NCBI RefSeq assembly: GCF_004365355.1
Contig: NZ_SODP01000001.1
Coordinates: forward strand, 508,191 to 572,190
DNA from: Kribbella pratensis
Lineage (GTDB): Bacteria; Actinomycetota; Actinomycetes; Propionibacteriales; Kribbellaceae
DNA length: 64,000 nucleotides
Direction of reading: 5' to 3'
Position numbers and translations under genes: made by a program. Below the pieces are notes generated by a model. That model ran no database searches, was not told the DNA's origin, and saw only the letters and a program-made list of their open reading frames with translations. Below, in pieces: positions 34,223-43,494 of this stretch. Within the stretch, counting starts at the first letter, position 1. Every line of letters begins with the position of its first letter.

Positions 34223-35107
34223 TCAGGCGACGTAGTCGCGGAGCTGGGGCAGGGCTCGGCGGCGCAGGTGGCGGAGGGCTTCGCGTTCCAAGGTGCGGAC
34301 TCTTTCGGTGGTCAGGTCGAGGCGGGCGGCGGTTTCTTCAGGAGTGCAAGGGATTCGGCCCTGCAGGCCGTAGCGGTGCAGCAGGACGGACTGGTGCAGG
34401 TCGTCGAGGAACTGGAGATGGTGAGCGAGGTCACGGCGAAGGGCGGCACGCAGAACGATCGGGTCGTCGTCGATCACCGAATCGGACTCCTCGAGGTCCA
34501 GGCTCTCGGGTTGCATCCGCCACGCCTGGGCGCGCTCGACCCGCGCGACGGTCAGGCCGGACGCGTGGGCCAGCTCTGGATTGGTCGGCTCGCGCCCCAG
34601 CTGCTGCGTCAGGTCGTTGCGGCTCGTTGCTACCCGTGACGCGTCGGCGTACGCCTGGGCGGGCATCCGGACCAGCCGCGAACGGTCCGAGATCGCGCGT
34701 CCGATCGACTGGCGGATCCACCAGATCGCGTACGTCGAGAACCGGTGCCCGAGCCGATGATCGAACCGCTCGACCGCCCGCATCAGCCCGATGTTGCCCT
34801 CCTGGATCAGATCGAGCAGCGAGATGCCCTTCCCGGCGTACCTCCGGGCCAACGACACGACGAGCCGGAGGTTGCCCTCGATCATCCGGTGCCACGAGTC
34901 CCGTCCGAGCGCGACCACCCGCCGTAGGTCGCCCGCGTCCGGCCGCCCTGGATCGCCACTCAGCTGCTCCGCCGCCAGCAGCCCGGCCTCGATCCAGTAC
35001 GAGTGCTCGCTCACCTCCTCCAAAGTCAGTAGCTCGTGCTGCCCGATGTCGCGCAGGTATGCCACCAGCGCGGTCACGTCCGCCGGATCACAGTCCAGAT
35101 CTGCCAT
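34223..35107 (-). CDS. Group 2 (Hrd/SigB-like) RNA polymerase sigma-70 factor
   Basis: Contains regions 1.2 to 4: region 2 (RMIEGNLRLVVSLARRYAGKGISLLDLIQEGNIGLMRAVERFDHRLGHRFSTYAIWWIRQSIGRAISDRSRLVRMP), region 3 (PTNPELAHASGLTVARVERA) and region 4.2 (PCTPEETAARLDLTTERVRTLEREALRHLRR). The length of 294 aa and lack of a long N-terminal domain fit a non-essential alternative factor. The start at 35107 follows GAGAGGGA; 35140 is an alternative. Confidence 0.92.
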   Translation of the reverse strand: MADLDCDPADVTALVAYLRDIGQHELLTLEEVSEHSYWIEAGLLAAEQLSGDPGRPDAGDLRRVVALGRDSWHRMIEGNLRLVVSLARRYAGKGISLLDLIQEGNIGLMRAVERFDHRLGHRFSTYAIWWIRQSIGRAISDRSRLVRMPAQAYADASRVATSRNDLTQQLGREPTNPELAHASGLTVARVERAQAWRMQPESLDLEESDSVIDDDPIVLRAALRRDLAHHLQFLDDLHQSVLLHRYGLQGRIPCTPEETAARLDLTTERVRTLEREALRHLRRRALPQLRDYVA

Positions 35108-35214
35108 CCCGTCCCTCTCGCCGCCGAATCTCCTTACCAAGAGAGTGCCGCGATTCGACCGGACAGGACGCGGTGACTTTAAGTATGTGGATAACTACCA
35201 CAAGTCAGTGCAAG

Positions 35215-36753
35215 TCAGGCGTACGCCCGCAGTCCGCTCAGAAGGCCCTGGTGGAACGGGTTGGCATCGACGGTGTCGAACCAGGCTTCTCCGGTGGTCA
35301 GTGGCTCCAGTGGTGGGACGACGACCGGCTCCGGTGTGGCGCCGACCGGGCCGCGCCGACGGAACTGAGCTTCGAGTTCGGGGGCCGGCATGTCGGGGAG
35401 GAGCACGAAGGTGTCGGTGGGGAGGGACGTGGTTGCGTTGGGGGAGAAGGCGTCGGGAGCGTCGGCTGCGAGGGCGGCGAAGGTGGTCGCGGCGCGGGCG
35501 GCGGCTCCGGCCGGGTCCTGGCGAACCTTCTCGAGGTCGGCGAGAATGGTGGCGAAGGTGACCGACGAATCCCCGTAGTCGATGAAGCGTGAGAGTTTGC
35601 CGGTCCTGATGCGGGTGGCGGCAGGAGCCAGGGGCCTCATCAGCGACGGTACGCCGTAGCGAGCGCGCCCGCCCACGACCACAAGGCGGATATCCGCTTC
35701 GCGAGCGAGGATCAGCGAGCGGTAGAAATCGGGGTCCGAGCGGCGGATGACAATCAGGTCAGCCAGCGCGCCGCGTTCCAGCCGGCCGAGCGGCCGCGGC
35801 CACACCCCGGACAGCACGTCACCGGGGTTCGACGTCACCATCCGGACCAGTTCCTCGTCGGTGAAGACCGGCTGGGTCTTGTTCCACAGGTCCGCGACCT
35901 TCAACTCCCACAAGACGTTCCGCGTCCCCGACGGGCCCCAGTCCGATCCGAGGCACAACCGCACTCCGGCGGCGTGCGCGGTTTTCACATCCGCTGTCGC
36001 GCCGTAGAGCCACAGGTTGGAGAACGGCGACCAGACCAGGGTGGAATTCCCGGCGTGCATCGCGGCGAAATCATCGGCGTTCAGCGCGCCGCCGTGAATC
36101 GCCACCAACTGCGGTTTCACCACGTCGACCGCTTCGAGCAACTGGAACTCGGACCGCAGTTTCGGATCCGATCCCTCGGCCGAATGCGCGATGAATCCAC
36201 GCCCGGCCGCCACCGCCGCAGCGTACGGCGCCAGCGCTTCCTTGCTGTCGGCAACAAGTGTGCTGACCCGGATGAAATCGTCGTGGGTGCCGAGTTTCTC
36301 CGAGTCGACGTTGCGGATCAGGTCGTTGTCCGGCGGTACGGCGCCGCGCGGGTTCCCCTGGATCGACGTCGTACCGCCGATGATCGCCCGCGTCTCGACG
36401 TACCTGAGCAGGGCTCGCCCGGCGGCCGCGCCGAGCAGTCGCGCGGGCTGGCTGATCTGGGCGCTGTACGTCGGCGCGCTGCCCCACTGGTTGTGCGACG
36501 TCCACGGCTTCTTCCGCGCGGGCTCCGTCCACAACGGCAGGCTGTTGTACATCAGGTGATTGTGCAGATCGATCAGACCCGGATAGATCAGCCCGCCGGC
36601 GGCGAGTTGTACTGCGTTCTCGAAACCGGCCGGCACCGCGTCGATGGGAGTGACTGCCGCAATCAGCCCGTCGTCGCCGACGTACACCGCGCCACCGGGA
36701 AGAACCTGCCCGTCCGGCCGCATTGTGACCACGGTTCCTCGCAGTACAAACAT
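35215..36753 (-). CDS. Amidohydrolase-superfamily metal-dependent hydrolase
   Basis: The TIM-barrel amidohydrolase pattern is complete: IDLHNHLMYN with metal ligands His64 and His66, later His in IAHSAEG and LVAIHGG, and the metal Asp in LGSDWGPSG. The end of the catalytic domain has the beta-strand D-L-I-V-I-R-R. It resembles cytosine deaminase/chlorohydrolase-like enzymes that hydrolyse C-N or C-Cl bonds of ring substrates. A C-terminal ~110 residues beyond the usual domain are acidic and Pro-rich. The substrate is not known. It is divergent from the UDG-like gene. Confidence 0.87.
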   Translation of the reverse strand: MFVLRGTVVTMRPDGQVLPGGAVYVGDDGLIAAVTPIDAVPAGFENAVQLAAGGLIYPGLIDLHNHLMYNSLPLWTEPARKKPWTSHNQWGSAPTYSAQISQPARLLGAAAGRALLRYVETRAIIGGTTSIQGNPRGAVPPDNDLIRNVDSEKLGTHDDFIRVSTLVADSKEALAPYAAAVAAGRGFIAHSAEGSDPKLRSEFQLLEAVDVVKPQLVAIHGGALNADDFAAMHAGNSTLVWSPFSNLWLYGATADVKTAHAAGVRLCLGSDWGPSGTRNVLWELKVADLWNKTQPVFTDEELVRMVTSNPGDVLSGVWPRPLGRLERGALADLIVIRRSDPDFYRSLILAREADIRLVVVGGRARYGVPSLMRPLAPAATRIRTGKLSRFIDYGDSSVTFATILADLEKVRQDPAGAAARAATTFAALAADAPDAFSPNATTSLPTDTFVLLPDMPAPELEAQFRRRGPVGATPEPVVVPPLEPLTTGEAWFDTVDANPFHQGLLSGLRAYA

Positions 36754-36827
36754 GGCTCGCCCTCCCGTAGGATTCTCCGTGCCGCCCTGATCTTGACTGT
36801 AAGGTCACGGATCCTCTAGGGGGAGGT

Positions 36828-37610
36828 ATGGCGATGGCCGATTTCGATGCGGGCCCGCCGGTTACGGTGGCACGGCACTTCGCAAAAGTCCCGAGTTATG
36901 CGGATTTCCAGGAATTGTTCTGGTACGACTGGGGGCCGGTCTTCTACCGCGGCCGGCTCAACCGCACCGCGCGCCTGCTGGCGATCGCGTCCGATCCCGG
37001 GCCGACCGAACGGATCGCGGGACGCACGTTGGTAGGCGACGCGGGCCAACGCGTCCAAGGGTTCCTGACCAAGCTCGGCCTGACCCAAAGCTACGCACTG
37101 GTCAATGCCTATGTGTACGCGCTGAGACCGTCGCGCGCGCAGAAGGCAGCGCCGCTGCTGGCTCGTCCCGATCAGCTGAGCTGGCGCAACACCCTGCTCG
37201 AGTTGATCACCGGCCCGCAGTTGCAGGCGATCGTCGCGTTCGGCGTCCAGGCGCGCGCAGCGCTGCAGATGTGGGACGGCAGGCCGGACGTGCCGGTGTT
37301 CGAGGTGCCGCATCCGTCGAGCCGCAATCCGTCCGCACTCCTCGACAGTTGGCGTCAAGCGGTCACCGACCTGCGCGCGATCGTGACGCCGGATCCCGAC
37401 GGCGACAACACCCTACCGAACTACGGGCCGAAGTTCGGGGAGTCGGACTACGCGGCGATCCCAGCGCGGGACCTGCCGTTCGGCGTACCGCCGTGGCTCG
37501 GCGACGACGCCTGGGGACGTCACGACAAACCGCGTCACAACGACAGCGTCGAACGTCCGGCGACCGACCTTCTGAACACTCTCGTCTGGCACGCACCCAA
37601 GCTCGGCTGA
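36828..37610 (+). CDS. Uracil-DNA glycosylase superfamily protein
   Basis: The motif LLAIASDPGPTERIAGRTLVGDAGQRVQGFLTKLGL is the motif A region of UDG-fold proteins, and PVFEVPHPSSRNPSALLDSWRQAV corresponds to the H-P-S motif-2 loop. The domain is larger than Ung/Udg4 (260 aa) and has no four-cysteine iron-sulfur cluster. Activity is therefore predicted from the fold, not shown. GGGGGAGG precedes the start. ExoIII, an AP endonuclease, follows 32 bp downstream, so both may repair base damage together. Confidence 0.78.
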   Translation: MAMADFDAGPPVTVARHFAKVPSYADFQELFWYDWGPVFYRGRLNRTARLLAIASDPGPTERIAGRTLVGDAGQRVQGFLTKLGLTQSYALVNAYVYALRPSRAQKAAPLLARPDQLSWRNTLLELITGPQLQAIVAFGVQARAALQMWDGRPDVPVFEVPHPSSRNPSALLDSWRQAVTDLRAIVTPDPDGDNTLPNYGPKFGESDYAAIPARDLPFGVPPWLGDDAWGRHDKPRHNDSVERPATDLLNTLVWHAPKLG

Positions 37611-37642
37611 AAGTTGTCCCCTGCTGCCGCTACCTTGGTCGG

Positions 37643-38512
37643 ATGCGAGTGGCAACGTGGAATGTGAACTCGGTCAAGCAGCGGATGCCGCGGTTGCTCG
37701 ACTGGCTCGACGAGCGGCAGCCGGACGTCGTGTGCCTGCAGGAGACCAAGCTCGCGGACGACGCCTTCACAGCTCTGCTCGGTGCGGAGCTGACCGGCCG
37801 CGGCTACGAGATCGGCCTGCACGGCGAACTGCAGTGGAACGGCGTTGCCCTCCTGTCCAAGGTCGGGCTCGAGGACGTCGTCACCGGTGTCGCGGGAGCG
37901 CCCGGCTTCCCGAATCCGGAGGCGCGGGCCGTCGCCGCGACCTGTGGCGGCATCCGGATCCACTCGCTGTACGTGCCGAACGGGCGCGTTCCGGACTCCG
38001 ACCACTACCACTACAAGCTCGCCTGGCTCGCCGCCCTCACCGAGGTCATCGCGAACGGTCCGGCCGACCAGATCGTCTGCGGTGACATGAACATCGCGCC
38101 GACCGACGCCGACGTCTTCGACCCCGCGGCGTACGTCGGTCAGACGCATGTGACTCCGCCCGAGCGGCAGGCGCTCGCGGAGCTGATGGCCGCGAAGGAC
38201 CTGCACGACGTCGTCCGCGACCGCTGGCCCAGTGATCGCATCTTCAGCTACTGGGACTACCGCGCCGGCATGTTCCACCAGGACCTCGGCATGCGGATCG
38301 ACCTGATGCTCGCCACCGATCCGGTGGCGGAGCGGGTCAAGGCTGCGTGGATCGATCGCAAGGCCCGTAAGGGCACCGGTCCGAGCGACCACGCCCCGGT
38401 GATCATCGACCTCGACACCGCGCCGGACGGCGATATCGGTCCGGTCGTGCCGCCGCCGTCCGCGCCGCGGACCGGTCGGAAGAAGACGACCAAGCTTCCG
38501 CAGAGCCGCTGA
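37643..38512 (+). CDS. xthA: Exodeoxyribonuclease III / AP endonuclease
   Basis: ExoIII cleaves DNA 5' of abasic sites and removes nucleotides from 3' ends. The EEP-family catalytic residues are present: Asn7 in ATWNVNS, Glu34 in LQETKL, Asp148 and Asn150 in GDMNIAPTD, and His250 in GPSDHAP. The 289-aa protein has a short basic tail. The ATG at 37643 starts at the canonical MRVATWNVNS; a longer frame that begins inside the UDG-like gene is rejected. The stop overlaps the start of the lipoprotein gene (TGATG). Confidence 0.95.
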   Translation: MRVATWNVNSVKQRMPRLLDWLDERQPDVVCLQETKLADDAFTALLGAELTGRGYEIGLHGELQWNGVALLSKVGLEDVVTGVAGAPGFPNPEARAVAATCGGIRIHSLYVPNGRVPDSDHYHYKLAWLAALTEVIANGPADQIVCGDMNIAPTDADVFDPAAYVGQTHVTPPERQALAELMAAKDLHDVVRDRWPSDRIFSYWDYRAGMFHQDLGMRIDLMLATDPVAERVKAAWIDRKARKGTGPSDHAPVIIDLDTAPDGDIGPVVPPPSAPRTGRKKTTKLPQSR

Positions 38513-39627
38513 TGCGCCGCCTCGTTGCAGTCGCGATTCTTGTACTCGCGACGCTCACCGCCTGCAGTGACGACAAGCCGCAGACGCCAAGCCCTGTCGC
38601 GTGGACGAAGGTCGACACCCCAGCAGAGCCGGTCACTCTGACCGCACATGGCGATCAGCTGCTGATCGGCCTGCGCCACCGCGGCGCCAAGGTCGTCCCG
38701 GAACTCCTCATGCAGGACAGCACCGGGAAGCGCACACCGATCACCGTCAAACCCAACCCGGCCAGCCCGTACGCGTTCGAAGCCATCTGGTACTCGATCG
38801 CGTACGACGGCAAGCAGCTCCTCGCGCTTGGCGGCGCCGCCGGCGGCGCGCACTCCAACACCCGCTGGACGGTCTGGTCCGGCACGCCCCAAACCGGACT
38901 GATCGAACAGCCGCAGGACTTCTTCACGTTCGGCGGCCAGACCGCGGGCGACCTCTACAGCGCAGTCATCACGCCGAGCGGCCGCGCGCTGCTCGGCTCA
39001 TGGGGCGGCGTGGTGACCGGCAACGACGCCATGGTCTGGCTGCCCCAGGGCACCAAATGGACCCGGCAGGATCCGACGAAGACGCCCCTGCAGAGCACGC
39101 CGAACCTCCTCGTCGGCCCCGGCTTCGGTACGACGCTCGGCGAGAGCATCGTCATCGTCGGCTCGCAGGTGCGCCTCGCGCCCGGCGTGGTCGCTCAGGA
39201 AGCAGCCGTCTGGCGATCGACGAAGCTCAACTCGGGCTGGACGAGGATCGTCCTGCCGGAGCCCGGGAAGCGCAGTCAGGCGAACACCGCCACCTGCGCC
39301 AACGACTGCGTGATCTCCGGGTACGTCGACGGCCGGCTCGCGATCTGGCAGCTGGACGCGTCGGGTACGGCGAAGCGGCTCCAAGGCGTCCCGTCCATCC
39401 CGGTCGGCGACAAGGACAAGTTGCCGCCGCCGGTGGTGGACGGCGGCAAGATCATCCAGATCGTTGCCCAGGACAACAAGGTCGAGGTGCTCACGTACCA
39501 GGACGGTCACTGGACCGTCCAGGACTCCCAAGGTCCGGACGGCCAGGTGACCGACGCCGCGCTGATGCCGGATCACAAGCTCTACCTGATCGCCGGCACC
39601 TCGCTCTGGCAGACCACCCTCAGCTGA
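38512..39627 (+). CDS. Secreted lipoprotein, probably beta-propeller
   Basis: A lipoprotein signal peptide ends in the lipobox LTAC with Cys19. The mature ~350 residues are beta-rich with repeated W-rich segments (WYSIAYDGKQLLALGG, TPSGRALLGSWGG, WTRIVLP) compatible with a propeller of BNR/sialidase-like blades. No catalytic motif is present. Start ATG 38512 overlaps the xthA stop, implying translational coupling to a DNA-repair gene, which is unusual for a lipoprotein. Confidence 0.75.
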   Translation: MRRLVAVAILVLATLTACSDDKPQTPSPVAWTKVDTPAEPVTLTAHGDQLLIGLRHRGAKVVPELLMQDSTGKRTPITVKPNPASPYAFEAIWYSIAYDGKQLLALGGAAGGAHSNTRWTVWSGTPQTGLIEQPQDFFTFGGQTAGDLYSAVITPSGRALLGSWGGVVTGNDAMVWLPQGTKWTRQDPTKTPLQSTPNLLVGPGFGTTLGESIVIVGSQVRLAPGVVAQEAAVWRSTKLNSGWTRIVLPEPGKRSQANTATCANDCVISGYVDGRLAIWQLDASGTAKRLQGVPSIPVGDKDKLPPPVVDGGKIIQIVAQDNKVEVLTYQDGHWTVQDSQGPDGQVTDAALMPDHKLYLIAGTSLWQTTLS

Positions 39628-40120
39628 CCAGCCCCTTCACGTACGCCGCCTGGCCGGCGTGCTGCGCGCAATCGTCGATGACGCTGACGAGGCGCACCCC
39701 GAGCGTGACCGGCGGGTTCCACCGCTTGTCCACGATGCGGTCCAGCCCGTCGTCGGTCACCGTCTCGAGGAACTGCGCAGTGCGCGCGTGCACGGCGTCG
39801 TAGTACCCCAGCAGCTGCTCCGCCGACAGCTGCACCAGCGCTACCTGGTCCGACGTATGTGCGTATCCGGTGTCGGCCGCCGGCAACGGCAGACCGAGCC
39901 GCTCGTGCCACCCGTCCGCCGTGTAAACCTGGTCATAGCCACCCGCATCCGCGAGATGGTCGTCCTGAACCCGGGTCAGGTGCCAGACGAGCCAAGCGAT
40001 CGAGTTGGCCGAATCGCCCGGCCGCGTCGCGAGAGTCTTGTCGTCGAGCCCCGTCACGACATCGTGCAGGACCTCCTGGACCCGGCTGTGTGCGTCCAGC
40101 AGCAGCTCACTTGTCTTCAT
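39620..40120 (-). CDS. DinB/DUF664-family mycothiol-dependent protein
   Basis: A 166-residue four-helix protein. Metal-ligand histidines are in SIAWLVWHLTRVQDDHL and DDCAQHAGQAAYVKGL, matching the DinB-like His triad, and the family includes mycothiol-dependent maleylpyruvate isomerase-like enzymes. Start at 40120 is used; an upstream start at 40168 overlaps the divergent promoter. It is the second DinB-type protein in the window and convergent with the lipoprotein gene. Confidence 0.85.
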   Translation of the reverse strand: MKTSELLLDAHSRVQEVLHDVVTGLDDKTLATRPGDSANSIAWLVWHLTRVQDDHLADAGGYDQVYTADGWHERLGLPLPAADTGYAHTSDQVALVQLSAEQLLGYYDAVHARTAQFLETVTDDGLDRIVDKRWNPPVTLGVRLVSVIDDCAQHAGQAAYVKGLVS

Positions 40121-40170
40121 ACCGGCCACCGTAGTCTTCGACTGGGACAGTTCTGAGAGAGGGAGCAATC

Positions 40171-41202
40171 GTGGAATATCGCACGTTGGGCACGAGCGGC
40201 GCTGTGGTCTCGACCTACACGCTCGGCACCATGACGTTCGGCAGTGAGACCGACGAGGCCGGCTCGCACGAGCAGCTGGATCGATACATCGAGGCCGGCG
40301 GCAATCTGATCGACACCGCGGACGTGTACTCCGGCGGTGTGTCCGAGCAGATCATCGGGCGCTGGCTGGCGAAGAGCTCCGTCCGCGACAACGTCGTACT
40401 GGCCACCAAGGGCCGGTTCCCGATGGGCGACGGGCCGAACGACGTGGGTACGTCGCGTATTCACCTGCGCAAGGCGCTGGACGCCTCGCTGGAGCGGCTC
40501 GGGGTCGACCACATCGACCTGTACCAGCTGCACGCGTGGGACCCGGTCACGCCGCTCGAGGAGACGCTGAGCTTCCTCGAGGACGCCGTACGCGCCGGCA
40601 AGATCGCGTACGGCGGTTTGTCGAACTTCACCGGGTGGCAGCTGCAGAAGGCGTGCGACCTGATCGGGTACCGCGGCTGGTCGAAGCTCGTCACGCTGCA
40701 GCCGCAGTACAACCTGCTCGTCCGCGAGATCGAGTGGGAGATCGTGCCGGCCGCGCAGGAGAACGGGCTGGGGCTGCTGCCGTGGTCGCCGCTCGGCGGC
40801 GGCTGGCTGACCGGGAAGTACTCGTTCGACGAGGAGCCGACCGGTGCGACCCGGCTGGGCGAGAACCCGGACCGCGGCGTCGAATCCTGGTACCGGCGCA
40901 GCCGCAACCAGCGGGTCCGTGACGTGGTCGACGCGGTCCGGGAGATCGCCGAGGCCCGCGGGATCTCGATGGCGCAGGTCGCGCTCGCCTGGCTGGTCGA
41001 CCGGCCGACGGTCACCTCGGTGATCCTCGGCGCCCGGACGCTCGAGCAGCTCGACGACAACCTCGCCGCGGCGGATCTGCACCTGACCGAGGAGGAGACG
41101 ACCAAGCTCGACGAGGCGAGCGATCCGGGCGCGGCGGACTACCCGTACGGCGGTCCTGGTGTGGCGCAGCGCAGCCGGCCCATCAGCGGCGGGCGTGCCT
41201 GA
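40171..41202 (+). CDS. Aldo/keto reductase (YajO/AKR-family)
   Basis: An NADPH-dependent (alpha/beta)8-barrel oxidoreductase. The catalytic tetrad is Asp48, Tyr53, Lys80 and His121 (in LYQLHAWD). The C-terminal cofactor segment VTSVILGARTLEQLDDNL fits an AKR of the potassium-channel-beta/YajO group. GTG 40171 has GAGGGAG upstream. It is divergent from the DinB gene, 50 bp apart, so the two may share a regulatory region. Confidence 0.93.
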   Translation: MEYRTLGTSGAVVSTYTLGTMTFGSETDEAGSHEQLDRYIEAGGNLIDTADVYSGGVSEQIIGRWLAKSSVRDNVVLATKGRFPMGDGPNDVGTSRIHLRKALDASLERLGVDHIDLYQLHAWDPVTPLEETLSFLEDAVRAGKIAYGGLSNFTGWQLQKACDLIGYRGWSKLVTLQPQYNLLVREIEWEIVPAAQENGLGLLPWSPLGGGWLTGKYSFDEEPTGATRLGENPDRGVESWYRRSRNQRVRDVVDAVREIAEARGISMAQVALAWLVDRPTVTSVILGARTLEQLDDNLAAADLHLTEEETTKLDEASDPGAADYPYGGPGVAQRSRPISGGRA

Positions 41203-41215
41203 GAAAATTCTCAGG
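41198..41215 (+). terminator. Palindrome overlapping the AKR stop codon
   Basis: CCTGAGAA and TTCTCAGG form an 18-bp palindrome with a 2-nt centre that includes the TGA. A further TTCTCAG copy lies ~14 bp downstream. It may contribute to termination or be an operator; evidence is slight. Confidence 0.35.
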
Positions 41216-41368
41216 TAGCTGAGGAGTTCTCAGCGGGAGGCGCCGGATATCCACAGGTTCGCGTGTGGCGGTTTCGGCGCGCGGCGGTTTGGGGGAGGCT
41301 GAGGGGGCCGACGAGCCATCACGCCCGGTGGCTCCCGGTCCGCACAGCCCGAAGGAGAGTCAGCAACG

Positions 41369-42886
41369 ATGATCCGCCACAATCGCAGACTTCCCCTGGC
41401 CGCCGGCCTCGGCGCCGCACTGGTCGCCGCCGTCGCCGTCCCGGCCGTTGCCCTAGGCCACGATCAGGGTGCGCCGACGACCACCCCGATCAAGCATCTG
41501 GTGGTGATCTTCCAGGAGAACGTTGCGTTCGACCACTACTTCGCGACCTATCCGCAGGCCGCCAATCCGGCCGGCGAACCGGCCTTCACCGCAGCCCCGG
41601 GGACGCCGACTGTGAACGGCCTCAACACCCCGCTCGCCGCACCGAACAACCCGAACTCGGCCCAGCCCTTCCGGCTCGGCCGGAGCCAGGCGCAGACCTG
41701 CGACCAGGACCACAACTACACCGACGAGCAGAAGGCGGTGGATGCGGGCCTGATGGACAAGTTCGTCGAGACCGTCGGCCGCGGCGCCGGCACCTGTGCG
41801 GACTACGGACACGGCAAGGGTCTGGTGATGGGCTACTACGACGGCAACACCGTCACCGGCCTGTGGAACTACGCCCAGCATTTCGCGATGAGCGACAACT
41901 CCTACGGCACGACGTACGGTCCGTCGTCGGTCGGCGCCATCAACCTGGTCTCGGGACAGACCCATGGATTCAGCGCCGATGGCGACGCCGTGCCGGCCGC
42001 CACCGGAACCATGATCGGCGACCCGCAGCCGGCCGGCGACAAGTGCAACACCCGCGACAGCTCGACGGTCACCGACTCGAAGAACAAGAACGTCGGCGAC
42101 CTCCTGAACGCCAAGAACGTCAGTTGGGGATGGTTCGAGGGCGGCTTCGCCGACTGTGCGGCGACGCACACGGACATCGGCGGGGTCAGCAGCGCCGACT
42201 ACATCCCGCACCACGAGCCGTTCCAGTACTACAAGAGCACCCAGAACCTGCAGCACACGCCGCCGGCGTCCGTCGACGAGATCGGTCACAACGGCCCGGC
42301 GAATCATCAGTACGACCTGAAGGACTTCTGGGCAGCCGTGAACAACGGCAGCACGCCGGCCGTCAGCTACCTGAAAGCGGCCGCGTATCAGGACGGGCAC
42401 GCCGGGTACTCGACTCCGCTGGACGAGCAGCACTTCGTGGTCGACACGATCAACCGGCTGCAGAAGTCGAAGGACTGGAAGAGCACGGCGGTCGTCATCG
42501 CCTACGACGACAGCGACGGGTGGTACGACCACCAGGTCGGTCCGGTGGTGAATCAGTCCAATGACCCGGCGCACGACGCACTGACCGGTGCGAACTGCGG
42601 CACCAACCCGGCCAGGATCGCCGGTGGATACCAGGACCGGTGCGGGTACGGTCCCCGGCTCCCGCTGCTCGTGGTCTCGCCGTACGCGAGGCAGAATTTC
42701 GTCGACCACAGCGTCACGGACCAGACCTCGATCCTGAAGTTCGTCGAGGACAACTGGAAGACCGGCCCGATCGGCAACTACTCGTTCGACGAGAAGGCGG
42801 GCTCCCTCGGCAGCCTGTTCGACTTCCACCACAAGGCCAAGGCGCTCTACCTGGACCCGGTCTCGGGTCAGCCGGTGAAGCGCTAA
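41369..42886 (+). CDS. Secreted phospholipase-C-like alkaline-phosphatase-superfamily phosphoesterase
   Basis: A signal peptide covers residues 1-30 (AAGLGAALVAAVAVPAVALG). The mature protein opens with HLVVIFQENVAFDHYFATYP, the first metal-site motif of the phosphoesterase family that includes bacterial phospholipases C (PlcA/C) and acid phosphatases. DHNYTDEQ, MSDNSYGTTYGPSSVGAINLVSGQT and PHHEPFQYY are further family segments. Its likely role is phosphate or lipid acquisition outside the cell. The substrate is not resolved by sequence. It is convergent with an unknown gene. Confidence 0.87.
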   Translation: MIRHNRRLPLAAGLGAALVAAVAVPAVALGHDQGAPTTTPIKHLVVIFQENVAFDHYFATYPQAANPAGEPAFTAAPGTPTVNGLNTPLAAPNNPNSAQPFRLGRSQAQTCDQDHNYTDEQKAVDAGLMDKFVETVGRGAGTCADYGHGKGLVMGYYDGNTVTGLWNYAQHFAMSDNSYGTTYGPSSVGAINLVSGQTHGFSADGDAVPAATGTMIGDPQPAGDKCNTRDSSTVTDSKNKNVGDLLNAKNVSWGWFEGGFADCAATHTDIGGVSSADYIPHHEPFQYYKSTQNLQHTPPASVDEIGHNGPANHQYDLKDFWAAVNNGSTPAVSYLKAAAYQDGHAGYSTPLDEQHFVVDTINRLQKSKDWKSTAVVIAYDDSDGWYDHQVGPVVNQSNDPAHDALTGANCGTNPARIAGGYQDRCGYGPRLPLLVVSPYARQNFVDHSVTDQTSILKFVEDNWKTGPIGNYSFDEKAGSLGSLFDFHHKAKALYLDPVSGQPVKR

Positions 42887-43470
42887 GGCGCGAGGGCAAG
42901 GCGGAGGGCGGAGTACGAGGCAACCAGCGCACGCCGTTCCTCCGCCAGCAGCGGGTCGTCGCGATGGCAGCCGGCTCGGACCCAGCGGTCCGACAGGTCC
43001 ATCGCCTCGACCCGCTTGCGTGCTGCCTGGCGTACCGCGTCGCGGTCGGCGTCGTAAACGTAGGAGTAGAGGTCGATGAGTGCGCTCTCGAGCTGCTCCT
43101 CGGTGACCTCGTCGGAGTGTTGGTTTTCGCGGTGGACCCGCCACCACTCGACCTCGAGGGCGGCCGCGCGGGCGGGGTTGAAGAGGAGGCCGCTCGAGGC
43201 GGCGACGAGCTCGTAGAAGCGACGCATGTACGCGCGCGCCACGTCGGGCTGATTGTCCGGGTACGGCGCCCACACCTGGTTGGCACGGAGTACATACCAG
43301 GCTCCGCTGAGTGTCCGGTGCGGTGGCATGCCGAAGCCGCCGGCCACCATGCCGACCGCCGCAACGAGGAACTCGCGCCACTCGTGCCGGTAATAGGCAG
43401 CCCAGGCGTCCGTCTCGCGGTTGCCGACGACCACCGGGTCGAAGGACAGTGGTCCTGTTCTGATCCGCAT
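42883..43470 (-). CDS. Conserved-type hypothetical protein (195 aa)
   Basis: A soluble, mainly helical protein. It starts MRIRTGPLSFDPVVVGNRETDAWAAYYRHEW, followed by a helical bundle (VARAYMRRFYELVAASSGLLFNPARAAALEVEWWRVHRE) and a C-terminal LIDLYSYVYDADRDAVRQAARKRVEAMDLSDRWV. It has no signal peptide. GGGGGAGGG precedes ATG 43470. It is divergent from the DUF5995 gene (25 bp apart), and both appear in the same neighbourhood, so a linked role is possible. The family name is not known to me. Confidence 0.7.
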   Translation of the reverse strand: MRIRTGPLSFDPVVVGNRETDAWAAYYRHEWREFLVAAVGMVAGGFGMPPHRTLSGAWYVLRANQVWAPYPDNQPDVARAYMRRFYELVAASSGLLFNPARAAALEVEWWRVHRENQHSDEVTEEQLESALIDLYSYVYDADRDAVRQAARKRVEAMDLSDRWVRAGCHRDDPLLAEERRALVASYSALRLALAP

Positions 43471-43494
43471 GGTCCCTCCCCCTGAGGAGATCCG

